Counted from the stretch's first letter, positions 1 to 13,744 are shown. The stretch is 45,435 nt of DNA from Methanimicrococcus sp. OttesenSCG-928-J09 (GCA_030266245.1 JAJDHP010000006.1:1-45435); one strand, 5' to 3'. Numbers and translations: made by a program. Notes: a model not told the origin generated them from the letters alone.

Positions 1-32
1 ACAAAATTAGATAAGAAAGATAAAGAAAGACT
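1..32 (-). terminator. T-rich end of the rRNA operon
   Basis: Read on the minus strand, the bases just after 5S rRNA form a run of T clusters (TTTCTTTATCTTTC). Archaeal RNA polymerase commonly stops at such tracts. No hairpin is visible and the window edge cuts the region, so this is a likely but unproven terminator. Confidence 0.4.
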
Positions 33-152
33 CATGGCAGCGATCCAGACTTCCCGAAGGCTCGCACACTTCAGTACAATAAGGAACGCTGGCGGGCTTA
101 TCTGCTGTGTTCGGTATGGGTACAGGAGTTGCCCCGCCGCTATGGCCGCCAA
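33..152 (-). rRNA. rrf: 5S ribosomal RNA
   Basis: The minus strand carries an archaeal 5S sequence. The 5' arm GGCGGC (about 150-145) pairs with GCTGCC (41-36) to close helix I, and the conserved CCATACCGAACAC box lies inside. At about 120 nt the length is normal. It is the last gene of the 16S-tRNA-23S-5S operon. The ends are set from helix I and may be off by a few bases. Confidence 0.93.
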
Positions 153-353
153 AAGACTTTCTCTATAGCGTGATTCAATAGTAACGGATAATTCATATTT
201 AACAGTTCCGACACGATTTAGATTTAAGATCAAAATCGGAAACTGAATTCTGCCATGTAACGGTTTACTAAAAATATCAGAGAATAAACTCTCCTCAATT
301 CGATAAACAACTTTTCTAAAATATTCTCAACAATTTGGTTTTACAAACATAAT

Positions 354-376
354 CAGATATCGCCTGAAAAATCAGT
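354..376 (-). other. 23S processing stem, 3' arm
   Basis: CTGAAAAATCAGT at 364-376 is complementary, with two G-U pairs, to the RNA made from 3311-3323. CAGATAT at 354-360 pairs with 3336-3342. Together they close a long stem around 23S, as expected for archaeal pre-23S processing by the bulge-helix-bulge endonuclease. The unpaired bases between the two helices fit a cleavage site, but the exact motif is not assigned. Confidence 0.65.
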
Positions 377-3310
<2,934 letters not shown>

Positions 3311-3312
<2 letters not shown>

Positions 3313-3342
3313 CGATTTTTCAGTTAGCGTCTGATATATCTG
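3311..3342 (-). other. 23S processing stem, 5' arm
   Basis: This is the partner of 354-376. The inner helix covers 3311-3323 (13 bp) and the outer helix 3336-3342 (7 bp). The internal loop on this side is longer than on the 3' side; GCG at 3327-3329 could pair with CGC at 361-363. It lies between tRNA-Ala and 23S in the precursor. Confidence 0.65.
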
Positions 3343-3537
3343 TCCAACTTGTTGATTGTTGTTGTTTATCTTCTTCAACCTTTACATGACATCACACAAA
3401 TACACGGGCTGGCACCCGGATTTATCCGTCCTTCCCCCGCAAAAAATTGCGGAGTGCATTATAAATGTTCATTGCGGAATTGCACCGCGCGCTTTGATAA
3501 AAAAAGCGCTTCTGGATTGTTATTGTTTCCAATAAAA

Positions 3538-3610
3538 TGGACTTGTGGGGAATTGAACTCCAGGCCTCCGCCTTGCAAAGGCGGCGATCTTCCAGCTGAT
3601 CTACAAGCCC
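3538..3610 (-). tRNA. tRNA-Ala (TGC)
   Basis: A 73-nt cloverleaf sits in the 16S-23S spacer on the minus strand. The acceptor arm is GGGCTTG/CAAGTCC, the D arm GATC/GATC, the anticodon stem CCGCC/GGCGG with loop TTTGCAA (anticodon TGC at 3575-3577), and the T arm TGGAG/CCCCA with loop TTCAATT. The CCA end is not encoded. tRNA-Ala(TGC) in this position is typical of Euryarchaeota, and it is probably released from the rRNA precursor. Confidence 0.97.
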
Positions 3611-3724
3611 AAATGATTTTCGGGCGCAGCCCGGAATTTTGGGTCTTGCCCTGCTGACCTTTGAGATCTTTTATTGGTTTTTGTGACCTGATGTTTTTTC
3701 GGCATTCGGCGGTGTTTTATTCTT

Positions 3725-5200
<1,476 letters not shown>

Positions 5201-5994
5201 ATATTTGAATTTGACAAAACAAAAGACGTGAACGCTTTTGAAATGTAATCCTGTACACACTTGATGTTGCTTTTAATAGCTGGTTTTGGAAATACTGCAA
5301 ACACTGCTTAAAGTAAATTGTCGGAAAAAACGTCTCAACCACGAATAAAGCGCTATTCACACTTAGTTCTTAGATTTTAGAGTTGCTTCCTTACAATACA
5401 CAGTTTGATATTCCTGTAAATCTCGTAACGATGATTTACAATTTGATTTGAAAATCACCGCCGAAGTTTACCGAAACATCAGGTCACATATCAGTACGGG
5501 AAAAAGCTCCCGACTTCATTATTAGATGAATGTAAATTCCTGCAAATTTGAACCGCAAAACACGGCAAATCGCGCAGAATGTTATATTAAGCTGACATAG
5601 TATTTAAGAATATTGACAGGAACTTGGCGAAACAGCCAAAGTTCAAAAAAGCACCGGACAAATAAAATCCGTACTCATTTTACTTCTCAATTCTAATTTG
5701 AAAATGTCAAACAGAACCAATCTGACTTGATAACAAGACTCAGATTGAGCGAATCCAAAGAACATACGTTTTGTATATAAAGATTGCGCCAGTGTTTGAA
5801 AAAAATAATCATAAATCATGAAAAATTGAATATGAAATATATGAAAAGAATGAAATCGGACATAACATTTAAACGGGAAAACGATATTCTTACATAAAAA
5901 CCAGCATTCAGAGTTTTATAAAAAGTTCAAAATGATAATTGGTAAAATTAATTTATTCATCAAAATAATTCAATAATTAAGAGAAGGAAAAATT
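5201..5994. promoter_or_regulatory. rRNA and aIF1A divergent control region
   Basis: About 790 bp of AT-rich DNA without a credible gene separates 16S (minus) from aIF1A (plus). On the minus strand, TTTATATA at 5774-5781, preceded by a GC-richer CGCAATC, looks like a strong TATA box for the rRNA operon. A second, weaker candidate, TTAAATAC, lies near 5605-5612. On the plus strand TTTATAAA near 5914-5922 would serve aIF1A, with a start site around 5945. Transcription starts are inferred from spacing only. Confidence 0.6.
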
Positions 5995-6333
5995 ATGGCA
6001 GCTTATAATAATAACAGAAATGGGAGAAGAGGTCCTGCCCCCGCGGAAGGCGAGCAGGTTATCCGCGTCAGAATTCCCAAAAAAGAAGAACGCGAAGTAT
6101 TGGCAATCGTTGAAAGTTTACTCGGCGCAAACCACCTCAAACTCAGATGTATGGACGGCGTTGTTCGCATGGGCCGCATTCCAGGATCTATGAAAAAGAA
6201 AATATGGATTCATGAGGGGGATGTCGTTATTGCAGTCCCGTGGGACTTCCAGGATGAAAAAGCAGATATTATTTGGAAATACACCCGTCCGCAGGTTGAC
6301 TGGCTGGACAAAAAGGGTTACTTGAGAACTTAA
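5995..6333 (+). CDS. eif1A: translation initiation factor aIF1A
   Basis: The protein has 112 residues, normal for archaeal aIF1A. It helps bind initiator tRNA and scan for the start codon in the ribosomal A site. A basic, Gly/Asn/Arg-rich N-terminus is followed by an S1-like OB fold from about residue 22 to 90, with [16 protein letters not shown] and [14 protein letters not shown] as clear family signatures. AGAAGG lies about 8 bases before the ATG. It leads a plus-strand group with Rio1 and the KH protein. Confidence 0.96.
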   Translation: MAAYNNNRNGRRGPAPAEGEQVIRVRIPKKEEREVLAIVESLLGANHLKLRCMDGVVRMGRIPGSMKKKIWIHEGDVVIAVPWDFQDEKADIIWKYTRPQVDWLDKKGYLRT

Positions 6334-6494
6334 TCGTTCTCAAAAACAAATTCAATTCATTTACAGTAATTTACACCATTTACTGTATCATAATTGAATT
6401 TGTTAACGCGTCTTTTGAAAATAAAATTGCTGATTTCAACATTATTGATTTCAATAGCAATACATCAACTCCATCCGATTTTTAAGGTGCTGTA

Positions 6495-7418
6495 ATGAGT
6501 CAAAAAAAAATAGACAAACAGATGAAGCAAATCGAAGATAAGCGTGCGAAAGGACGCATCTTCAAGAAAGACTCATCTTTTTTGAAAACAGAAGAAAATG
6601 TTTTCGATGTCCCCACTTTAAAATTGCTTTACACCCTTTCCAATAAAGGATTTATTTCAGAACTCGGCGGCTCCATCAGCACAGGAAAAGAAGCAAACGT
6701 ATTTTACGCGACAGGCAACGAAGGCGAAGTCGCCGTAAAAATTTACAGAATCAATTCAAGCACATTTAAAGCGATGGACCCGTACATCCTCAAAGATCCG
6801 AGATTCACACACATTAGACACAGCCGCAAAGACATTGTTTTTGCCTGGACACAAAAAGAATTTCAAAATCTGCTCCGCATCGGCAAAGCAAAAATCAGAG
6901 CACCGAAACCGATTACTTGCGACAGAAATGTTTTGATCATGGAATTTATGGGAAAAGACGGCGCAGCATATCCGTCTTTAAAAGATATAAGAATGGATGA
7001 TGAAGACGCGCGCCGTATTTATGAACAGGTGATTGAAGACATGCGCCGCATGTATGTCAGAGCCTCCCTTGTTCATGCCGATTTGAGCGAATACAACATT
7101 CTAATCGATCCGGAAAATGCGGAAGTTATTATCATCGATGTCGGCCAGGCAGTTACTTTAAACCATCCGAACGCCAGAGATTTTTTGGCGCGCGATATCG
7201 AGAATATTAAACGGTTCTTTAAAAAATATGGCATATCCGAAGAAACGAAAGATATCTTGGAACGGATTAAACAAAAGAAAGAGGAAGATGAAATCATTGA
7301 ACTTGATGAGTTTGATGAAGAACCTGTTGAACCTTCGGAATCAGATGAAGAAGAGGAAGAAGAAGAGATCGGATATGACAATATAGATGACAAGAGACCG
7401 AATAATACAGATAAATAA
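6495..7418 (+). CDS. rio1: RIO1-family serine protein kinase
   Basis: The protein has 307 residues. Rio1 is an atypical kinase or ATPase that acts late in small-subunit maturation. Visible elements are the nucleotide loop STGKEANV (62-69), the conserved Lys in VAVKIYR (82), the catalytic loop HADLSEYN (194-201, with D196 and N201) and the metal-binding Asp in IIDVG (215). After about residue 262 the tail is very acidic, rich in Glu and Asp, and probably unstructured. AAGGTG precedes the ATG. The spacing between aIF1A and the KH gene fits the conserved archaeal neighbourhood. Confidence 0.96.
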   Translation: MSQKKIDKQMKQIEDKRAKGRIFKKDSSFLKTEENVFDVPTLKLLYTLSNKGFISELGGSISTGKEANVFYATGNEGEVAVKIYRINSSTFKAMDPYILKDPRFTHIRHSRKDIVFAWTQKEFQNLLRIGKAKIRAPKPITCDRNVLIMEFMGKDGAAYPSLKDIRMDDEDARRIYEQVIEDMRRMYVRASLVHADLSEYNILIDPENAEVIIIDVGQAVTLNHPNARDFLARDIENIKRFFKKYGISEETKDILERIKQKKEEDEIIELDEFDEEPVEPSESDEEEEEEEIGYDNIDDKRPNNTDK

Positions 7419-7513
7419 ATCAACTAATTAATCACTTAATGAGATTTGAAGTTTTAAGTAAATAATTTAAAAAATAACATTTAAAATTATAATTCATCCA
7501 AAGGAAGAAGAAA

Positions 7514-8077
7514 ATGACCCAGTTTGTAAAAGTCCCAAAAGAGAGAATCGCCGTAATTATCGGCCCGAGCGGCAGCACGAAAAAACAGATTGAAGAGCTT
7601 GCAAAATTGAAGCTTGAAGTGAACAGTGAAGACGGACGCGTTGAAATAAGAGATGAAGAAGATCCCGTTGCCGCCATGCGCGCGATGGAAGTTGTCAAAG
7701 CCATTGCCCGCGGCTTCTCACCCGAAAAAGCCATGGAATTGTTTTATGAAGATTTCCTGACATTAGACATCATCGATTTATCAGAAGCAGCATCAACACC
7801 CAAAGAATTAGCCCGCCTCAAAGGCAGAATTATCGGCCGCGAAGGCAAAACCAGAGAAATCGCCGAAAAACTCATCAACGTCAAAATTTCAGTCTACGGA
7901 AAAACTGTCAGCGTCATCGGGTTCCCGGAACAGACCACAATTATCAGAACTGCTGTTGACATGCTGATTAACGGCGTCAATCACGGCACTGTTTACAGTT
8001 TCCTTGAAAAGAAACATGATGACTTAATCCGCTCACAGCTGGATTCAATCGAATATATCGAACCCGAAGAAGAATAA
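7514..8077 (+). CDS. two-KH-domain RNA-binding protein, archaeal Dim2/Pno1-like
   Basis: The protein has 187 residues and two KH domains. The first has the loop IIGPSGSTKK near residue 16, the second IIGREGKTRE near residue 106. Archaeal Dim2 homologues bind the 3' region of 16S rRNA during small-subunit assembly. Its place right after Rio1 and aIF1A supports that role. AAGGAAG precedes the ATG, and the C-terminus ends in an acidic EPEEE. A T-rich stretch follows the stop. Confidence 0.92.
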   Translation: MTQFVKVPKERIAVIIGPSGSTKKQIEELAKLKLEVNSEDGRVEIRDEEDPVAAMRAMEVVKAIARGFSPEKAMELFYEDFLTLDIIDLSEAASTPKELARLKGRIIGREGKTREIAEKLINVKISVYGKTVSVIGFPEQTTIIRTAVDMLINGVNHGTVYSFLEKKHDDLIRSQLDSIEYIEPEEE

Positions 8078-8090
8078 GCGGCAAACCGCA

Positions 8091-8125
8091 TTTTCTTTTT
8101 TCATTCCTTTTTTACTTTTTTGTTG
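8091..8125 (+). terminator. poly-T terminator after the KH gene
   Basis: Several T runs (TTTTCTTTTTTC, then further T runs) follow the KH-protein stop by about 15 bases. This is the usual archaeal termination signal. No strong hairpin is needed or seen. Confidence 0.55.
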
Positions 8126-8159
8126 ATATATTTATTTTGTTTACTTCTCATGTCGCTTT

Positions 8160-8193
8160 CGCGCGTGAGCTGCATCAATTTTTAAAAATAACA
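8160..8193 (+). repeat. solo cassette end motif
   Basis: CGCGCGTGAGCTGCATCAATTTTT resembles the right end of the mosaic cassettes, a CG-alternating block followed by GAGC, GCA and an AT run, but has no repeat array attached. Similar solo copies lie near 16170, 19319 and 33630. It may be a remnant or an independent copy of the end module. Confidence 0.5.
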
Positions 8194-8220
8194 AAAAACG
8201 GGCGCTTTTTTACCTTTTAG

Positions 8221-8470
8221 TATATGCACCTGCCAAACGCGTGCCATAGCATTGCTACCTTACTGATGCCGTTACAGATTGCTACCTTACTGTTGCCGTT
8301 ACAGATTGCTACCTTACTGTTACCGTTACAGATTGTTACCTTACTGTTGCCGTTACAGATTGCTACCTTACCGATGCCGTTTCCGGTGGAAAGCTGTGTT
8401 TAAAAAATCGCTTACGCGATTTTTGCTGACGCTGCCCGTCGCGCGCGAGCCGCTCAAATTTTTACAAAAA
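8221..8470 (+). repeat. mosaic repeat cassette A (27-bp units)
   Basis: The left end is ATGCACCTGCCAAACGCGTG at about 8224-8243. Four full 27-bp units follow (8254-8361) and one partial unit; each holds the core TACCTTACTGTTGCCGTT plus a linker ACAGATTGC. A hairpin AAAATCGC-TTAC-GCGATTTT sits at about 8404-8423. The right end, CGCGCGCGAGCCGCTCAAATTT, is at about 8440-8461. The cassette lies between the convergent KH-protein and dihydroorotase genes. The unit length of 27 keeps reading frames open, but I see no sign of a real protein. Confidence 0.85.
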
Positions 8471-8518
8471 AATCAGTAAAACGAAAGAGCGATTTTACAA
8501 AAAAAGAAACGAAGAAAA

Positions 8519-9937
8519 TTACTCATCGTCTTCGTCGTCATCAAATTCTAAAATAATTCTGCCGTCTTCGTCCGTTTTCATACCGGCGCCCGGCATAAAC
8601 TGACCGCACCCTTTTTTAGCGATTATCTGATGACCGTCCCAAATTGTATTGCCGCGGGAAAGCGTCATTCCGGGGAAAATGCCGTCCATACCTTCATAGG
8701 GCGTCCAATCGCATTGCGTATGCAGATTTTTAGATTTAATCGGAACAACGCTTTTCGGATCAAACAAAAGCAAATCGGCATCACAGCCTTCAGCCATTGA
8801 ACCCTTTCCGAGGCGGTCCAAACCGAAAATGTAAGCCGGATTTCGGCTGGTCACTTGAATGACGCGTTCTAAAGAAATCAAATTTTTACGAACCGCCGCA
8901 AGCATCAGCGGCATTAAAGTTTCGACACCGGGAACGCCGGACGGCGCAGAACGCATCGGCACATCTTTTTCATAATGCATATGAGGCGCGTGATCAGATG
9001 CGACCGCATTAATCAAACCCGAATTCAGAGCCTGCATCATGTAAGCTGCATCTTCGGAAGAGCGCAGCGGCGGATTCATTTTCCCGAGCGTCCCTAATTT
9101 ATTGTAATCTTTGGTTGATAAAAACAAATGATGCGGCGCAACTTCGCAGCTGATTTTTCCCGCATTTCCGAGAGCTGAAAATTCTTTTTGCGCATTCCCG
9201 ATCAGCTTTACCGCTTCAGGCGTGCTGGTGTGACAGAAATGAAGACGTGCAGGAGATGAAGCCTCCTTATTAATTTTTAAACAGTCACGAACAGCAACTT
9301 CTTCGCACTCATTCGGACGAACGCGAGAATGAATATCAATTCCGCTGTCATTTTTAAGAAGTTCCTCATTTTCCAGCCGTATCGCTTCATCTTCGGCATG
9401 AATACAAGCAAGAGCATCGAGCTGACCGATTGCAGATAAAGCAGACCCGAGCGTTTCTTTACTGATGTTCAAACCACCCGTTGATTCAGCCATAAAAATT
9501 TCACCAAAAACACTGACACCGAGACGCCACAATTCTTTCAGCTGATCGACATTATTTGTAACGCCGCCGTTAATACCGAAATCAATAACAGACTTCTTTT
9601 TAGCATGTTTTAATTTGAGAGAGAATCCGTTTTTATCTGCCACAGGCGGAATTGTATTCGGATGCTCCAAAACTGCAGTGATGCCGCCGGCAGCTGCCGA
9701 GCAGGACCCCGAATACCAATCTTCTTTGTAAGTCAGACCGGGATCTCTGAAATGAACGTGACCATCAATACCGGCAGGAATCGTAACCATGTTGCCGGCA
9801 TTAATAATTTCATCATACGCAGAAATTCTAAATTCCTTAGAAATTCCTTTAATTTTGCCGTCCTCAATTAAAATTTCAGCCGGAACAAGCCGACCATCTT
9901 CAAGAACGCGAGTGTTTTTTATCAGAACATCAGACAT
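8519..9937 (-). CDS. pyrC: dihydroorotase
   Basis: A 472-residue amidohydrolase. It closes carbamoyl-aspartate to dihydroorotate in pyrimidine synthesis. Metal ligands are visible: HVH in GHVHFRDPG (60-62), HAEDE (180-184), FCHTST (His236) and SDHAPH (314-319, Asp315). A short acidic tail (LEFDDDEDDE) closes the protein, as in other proteins of this window. It lies about 100 bp downstream of polB on the same strand. No clear ribosome-binding site is visible, so the start rests on the conserved N-terminal strand. Confidence 0.94.
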   Translation of the reverse strand: MSDVLIKNTRVLEDGRLVPAEILIEDGKIKGISKEFRISAYDEIINAGNMVTIPAGIDGHVHFRDPGLTYKEDWYSGSCSAAAGGITAVLEHPNTIPPVADKNGFSLKLKHAKKKSVIDFGINGGVTNNVDQLKELWRLGVSVFGEIFMAESTGGLNISKETLGSALSAIGQLDALACIHAEDEAIRLENEELLKNDSGIDIHSRVRPNECEEVAVRDCLKINKEASSPARLHFCHTSTPEAVKLIGNAQKEFSALGNAGKISCEVAPHHLFLSTKDYNKLGTLGKMNPPLRSSEDAAYMMQALNSGLINAVASDHAPHMHYEKDVPMRSAPSGVPGVETLMPLMLAAVRKNLISLERVIQVTSRNPAYIFGLDRLGKGSMAEGCDADLLLFDPKSVVPIKSKNLHTQCDWTPYEGMDGIFPGMTLSRGNTIWDGHQIIAKKGCGQFMPGAGMKTDEDGRIILEFDDDEDDE

Positions 9938-10037
9938 AAAACAGAATTGTCATTCAAGTTAAATAAATTCACCCGCGATGAAACTAAAAATGAAGAAAAA
10001 AAGAGAGAATTGTTCAATTAAAAATCAAAAAAAAGAT

Positions 10038-13000
10038 TTAAAAATCGAACAAAGATTTTTGCGGCTTCTTTGAATCGCCTTTCGGTTCGGATTTAACAGA
10101 TTCGGAAATAGAATTTTCTGCGGCTGCCGGTTCACCTGCTGCTTCAGACTTACTCTGAGCGGAATCAGAATCGGCAACAGACTCAACCGGAACGGAATCG
10201 GAATCAGCAACAGACTCGGCAGGAACGGAATCAGAATCGGCAACAGATTCAACAGGAACAGAATCGATATCGGAAACATCCTCATTGGATGAATCGTCTG
10301 AAGAATCATCTGAAGAATCATCGGAGAAATCAGCAGACAAATCGTCGGCAAAATTTTCGACAAAGGTATCAGGAATATCTTCAGCCGCTTCTTCTTTGTA
10401 AACCGGCGCCTTAGACGGCCCAAAATCTTCAAAAGCAGACAATCCGGATGTTGACGAAGATGCAGAGGCGGAAGACGAATCAATTTTGTTGGAAACAACA
10501 TCTGAAACCGAACGCTGTGCCGGTTCTTTTTTTGCGGCAGGTTCCGCATCGGCGAAATCGAATAATCCTTTCTGCTGATACTTGTCCAGTGAACCGGCAT
10601 CGACACCGAATACTTCTAAAATACGTTCGACCGGTGGCAGAATCTGTTTCTTAATATAGTATTCCGTATCCAGAGGAACGTTGTGCTTTAATACGAAGTC
10701 GGGGTCTTCGGCGCGCTCGACGAATAATCCTTTTCCGGAAATAATAACGAATGGGACACGCGTTCCGATCGGCGTTGAGATTCCCGTACGGGCTTTGATT
10801 TTTTCAACAACAGTTAAGTGCGGCTGTTTATTCCTGTAATTATCCGCATTCTTAGAATAATTCTTTGTGAGAATTAATTTATTGATAAATTCAGGATTTT
10901 CCTGCAAATTCAAATTGCGAAGCTCGCTTGTAGCGGAACGGACATATCGAACAGCTTCGTCGACATTACCTTCCATTAAAACCAATTCCAAAACGCGCGA
11001 AAGCGTGATGGAAGTCAGTTCACACCAATCACGGCGAACGGTTTCCATTCCTTTGACTTTGATTTTATCAGACCAGCTGGAGCCGCTTCTTTCAAACAGC
11101 CACTGAGCATAGCGCTTCTTTGCGATTAAAACAGCGCGTCGGGCAACAGCTTCAAATTCAAGTTCCATCGGCGCAGGAAGCGAAGCAGTAACAATTGCCG
11201 CAGTTCTGGAACCGACCAGTGCGGCATCTTCTAAAGTAAACTGTTCCGGCGTAAATTCTTCGCCCGATTCAGCGAAACAATGCATGAAAACGCTGTCGGT
11301 ATCACCATAGACAACAGACAGCATAACAATTTTAACAGTGCCGTCAATGACAGCGGAATCCAAATCAGAAATTTGGCCGGAATCGAAATCAGCTTCAACG
11401 GTCTTTCCTTTGGATTGGAATTCTTCTTTAATTTCGTTTTCAAGCCACGCTTTATTTTCATAAAGATAGATTTTGCCGATGACTTGAGTGATAATTCGTT
11501 CCGTGTTAATAATATTTTCACGGCCGATACTGGTAACGGAACTTGCCATAACCATACTGTACAGGCGCGCGCGCGCGTAGCCGGTATAGCCGTAATAACT
11601 GTTCAGCAGAATTTTAAGCGCCATCTGTGTCGCATCAAGTGCCAGGATTTCCTGCTCATCCTGCGTCTGCTTCATCAGCTTTTTAGTTTCCATTCTGCGG
11701 TTGAGCAGATCTTCTAAAATAGACGGAACAATTCCTTTGACAATATTCTGTTTAACAAAAATGCCGCCCGTCGGCGTGATGTCAACATCATTTTCTGTCA
11801 AACCGAGAGATTCCAAATCGCGCATATCTTTGATAATCGTGGTGTAACACAGATTGTGCGCCATCATAATTGTCGGGTAAAGCGATTTGTAGTCGAGAAT
11901 AATGACATTTTCATGAAGACCGCGAACCGGATCTAAAACGGCGCCGCCTTTTAATTCTTCTTCACTGTCGCGCTCTTCATACATTTCGCCATCGGGCTTG
12001 ACCGGCATGACACGATTATGTTTGCCGTATTCCTTGAGCATGACCTGCTCTACCATTGACGTCTGACCGCCGTCAAGCGTTTCTTGAACAACGGAATTTG
12101 TAATGCGCGCCAAAGCGACATATTTGTCTAAAATTTTCAAATGAAGCAGCAACTCAATCGCCAATTCCGAGTCGCGGCGGGAATAATTGATAAATTTCGC
12201 CAGTTTTTCACCGCTGTCAAACCAATGACTTTCCATTTCAGCCGGCGACACATCAAGTTTTTCGCGGCCGAGCAATTCTTTGGCGGCATTTCGAAGCGTG
12301 TACTGTTTTAAGCTGAAATTGCGGCGAATCAGCGGCAGAACATCTGATACGATGCGGCCGGTAATTTCTGTTTTAACGGTAATGCCGAATTTTTTAGAAA
12401 AGATCGGACTGTTATCGCGGGCAATTCCGGTTCGGATTGCAGCGCCTTTCTTTTTCAAAACGTCGGCGCGGCGGGTTAAATAAGGAATATCGAAATCGGA
12501 AATATTGTAGCCGGTAATGAAATCGGGATCGAATTGATTGATGACTTCAAACGTTTTGGCCACCAGTTCGTTTTCGTTTTCAAGCCAAATGGTATCGCCG
12601 TCGGCATCATTTGTTTCATAATCAAAACCTTCAGGCTTCGACTTTCCGACATAAACAAGCGTTTTCTTGCCGTTCCATGCCGGCTCAAACGCGAAACTGA
12701 CTAAAATAACGGGTGACTTTTCGGGCGTCGGCATGTTGCCGCCGTCGGGCAGACACTCAATATCAAAAGAAAGGTAACGCAGCGGCGCATTTGAAATGCG
12801 GTCCAGCGGTGTTACAGATTTGGCGCAGATGATTGTATCTGCTTTGACGGGAACTTCTTTCATCAAATGTTCACGGTCAAGAGAAGGGTCTTCTTCGGCG
12901 GAAATCCATTGAAAACCGCCTAAATTCATATCCACTAAAAAGCGGTTCCTGAAAAGAATATCGCTTTCAAAAAGCGCAGTAACGCCGTTTAATTTGGCGA

Positions 13001-13307
13001 CATCGTCACGGATTTCGGGAACATTTTTCGGTGCCTTTACGATAATTTTCAGGTACGGCGACATTTTTGTCTGATAGCCGACCGGTCCGAATCGTTCGAC
13101 AATCTCAACGCGGACGACCTGCGGAAACTTCTCAAGCAATTCTTTTTGAGTCGTTTCGGGGTCTGTGCTTTCGGCGTAGAAAAAGGGTTCAAACCCGGGG
13201 ATGAGACAGCATATGCTTTTGCCGTCTTCGCCTCTGCCGAAAAGCCGAATCACCGGCTCGTCTTCGCCGATGAGTTTGTAATCTGCGTCAAGAATCTGAA
13301 AATTCAT
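10038..13307 (-). CDS. polB: family B DNA polymerase with long acidic C-terminal tail
   Basis: A 1089-residue replicative-type polymerase. Exonuclease motifs are FDIECLPDG (Asp182, Glu184), GYNISDFDIPYL (266-277) and YSRRD (375-379). Polymerase motifs are DYKSLYPTIM (472-481), KILLNSYYGYTG (565-576) and YGDTDS (667-672). The normal fold ends near residue 912-918 with QKGLFDF, a PCNA-binding-like peptide. Then come about 165 residues of Ser/Asp/Glu-rich, probably disordered sequence with repeats of SDSVPVESVAD, ending in a second peptide, QKSLFDF (1083-1089). TATA-like GAATATATC at 13334-13342 suggests a very short leader. Confidence 0.97.
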   Translation of the reverse strand: MNFQILDADYKLIGEDEPVIRLFGRGEDGKSICCLIPGFEPFFYAESTDPETTQKELLEKFPQVVRVEIVERFGPVGYQTKMSPYLKIIVKAPKNVPEIRDDVAKLNGVTALFESDILFRNRFLVDMNLGGFQWISAEEDPSLDREHLMKEVPVKADTIICAKSVTPLDRISNAPLRYLSFDIECLPDGGNMPTPEKSPVILVSFAFEPAWNGKKTLVYVGKSKPEGFDYETNDADGDTIWLENENELVAKTFEVINQFDPDFITGYNISDFDIPYLTRRADVLKKKGAAIRTGIARDNSPIFSKKFGITVKTEITGRIVSDVLPLIRRNFSLKQYTLRNAAKELLGREKLDVSPAEMESHWFDSGEKLAKFINYSRRDSELAIELLLHLKILDKYVALARITNSVVQETLDGGQTSMVEQVMLKEYGKHNRVMPVKPDGEMYEERDSEEELKGGAVLDPVRGLHENVIILDYKSLYPTIMMAHNLCYTTIIKDMRDLESLGLTENDVDITPTGGIFVKQNIVKGIVPSILEDLLNRRMETKKLMKQTQDEQEILALDATQMALKILLNSYYGYTGYARARLYSMVMASSVTSIGRENIINTERIITQVIGKIYLYENKAWLENEIKEEFQSKGKTVEADFDSGQISDLDSAVIDGTVKIVMLSVVYGDTDSVFMHCFAESGEEFTPEQFTLEDAALVGSRTAAIVTASLPAPMELEFEAVARRAVLIAKKRYAQWLFERSGSSWSDKIKVKGMETVRRDWCELTSITLSRVLELVLMEGNVDEAVRYVRSATSELRNLNLQENPEFINKLILTKNYSKNADNYRNKQPHLTVVEKIKARTGISTPIGTRVPFVIISGKGLFVERAEDPDFVLKHNVPLDTEYYIKKQILPPVERILEVFGVDAGSLDKYQQKGLFDFADAEPAAKKEPAQRSVSDVVSNKIDSSSASASSSTSGLSAFEDFGPSKAPVYKEEAAEDIPDTFVENFADDLSADFSDDSSDDSSDDSSNEDVSDIDSVPVESVADSDSVPAESVADSDSVPVESVADSDSAQSKSEAAGEPAAAENSISESVKSEPKGDSKKPQKSLFDF

Positions 13308-13578
13308 ATCGGCATATTAACTCGTTTAACTTGATATATTCTTTTTGGATTGGGAAAAAAGAAAAAGTTTAAAACAATTTTCGATTTTTGGACAAACGGA
13401 AACATCCGTTTTTTTAACATTTCAAACCCAAACGCCCTTTTCCCAAAACTCAAAAAAACAAATTTCATCGAAAAAACGGCGTTTCATTTTTTTGTTTTTT
13501 TAATGAAAAAATGATGTTTCGTTAATAAGAGAATAGTATTATGATCCGTTGGCTGGTGTTTTTATTAACTTGTACAAT
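13308..13578. other. AT-rich spacer before polB
   Basis: No gene is seen here. The stretch is rich in A and T runs (for example TTTTTTTGTTTTTTTAATG). Apart from the polB TATA box near 13338, I find nothing specific. Confidence 0.4.
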
Positions 13579-13692
13579 AATATGCACCTGCCGAACGCGT
13601 GCTACTTACAGCTATCTTACTGTTGCCGTAAAAGCTGCTGCTTTACCGTGACTGCCGTCACGCGCGCGAGCTGCACAAATTTTTCAAATCAA
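13579..13692 (+). repeat. mosaic repeat cassette B (degenerate interior)
   Basis: The left end ATGCACCTGCCGAACGCGTG (about 13582-13601) and right end CGCGCGCGAGCTGCACAAATTT (about 13660-13682) are intact. Only one decayed unit (TATCTTACTGTTGCCGTA) and a second remnant (GCTTTACCGTGACTGCCG) lie between them. The cassette lies upstream of polB and downstream of the DUF169 gene. It may show what remains after an array contracts. Confidence 0.75.
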
Positions 13693-13744
13693 TCGATAAA
13701 AACATCCCGCGTTTTTAGAAAATAAAAAAGAGAAGAGCCGGGAA

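Noticed and set aside
7073-7423. Serine-rich ORF opposite Rio1
   Set aside because: It mirrors the acidic Glu/Asp tail of Rio1 on the other strand; poly-Ser is the shadow of GAA/GAT-rich codons.
11280-11717. 145-residue ORF opposite polB
   Set aside because: It lies wholly within the conserved polymerase domain on the opposite strand.
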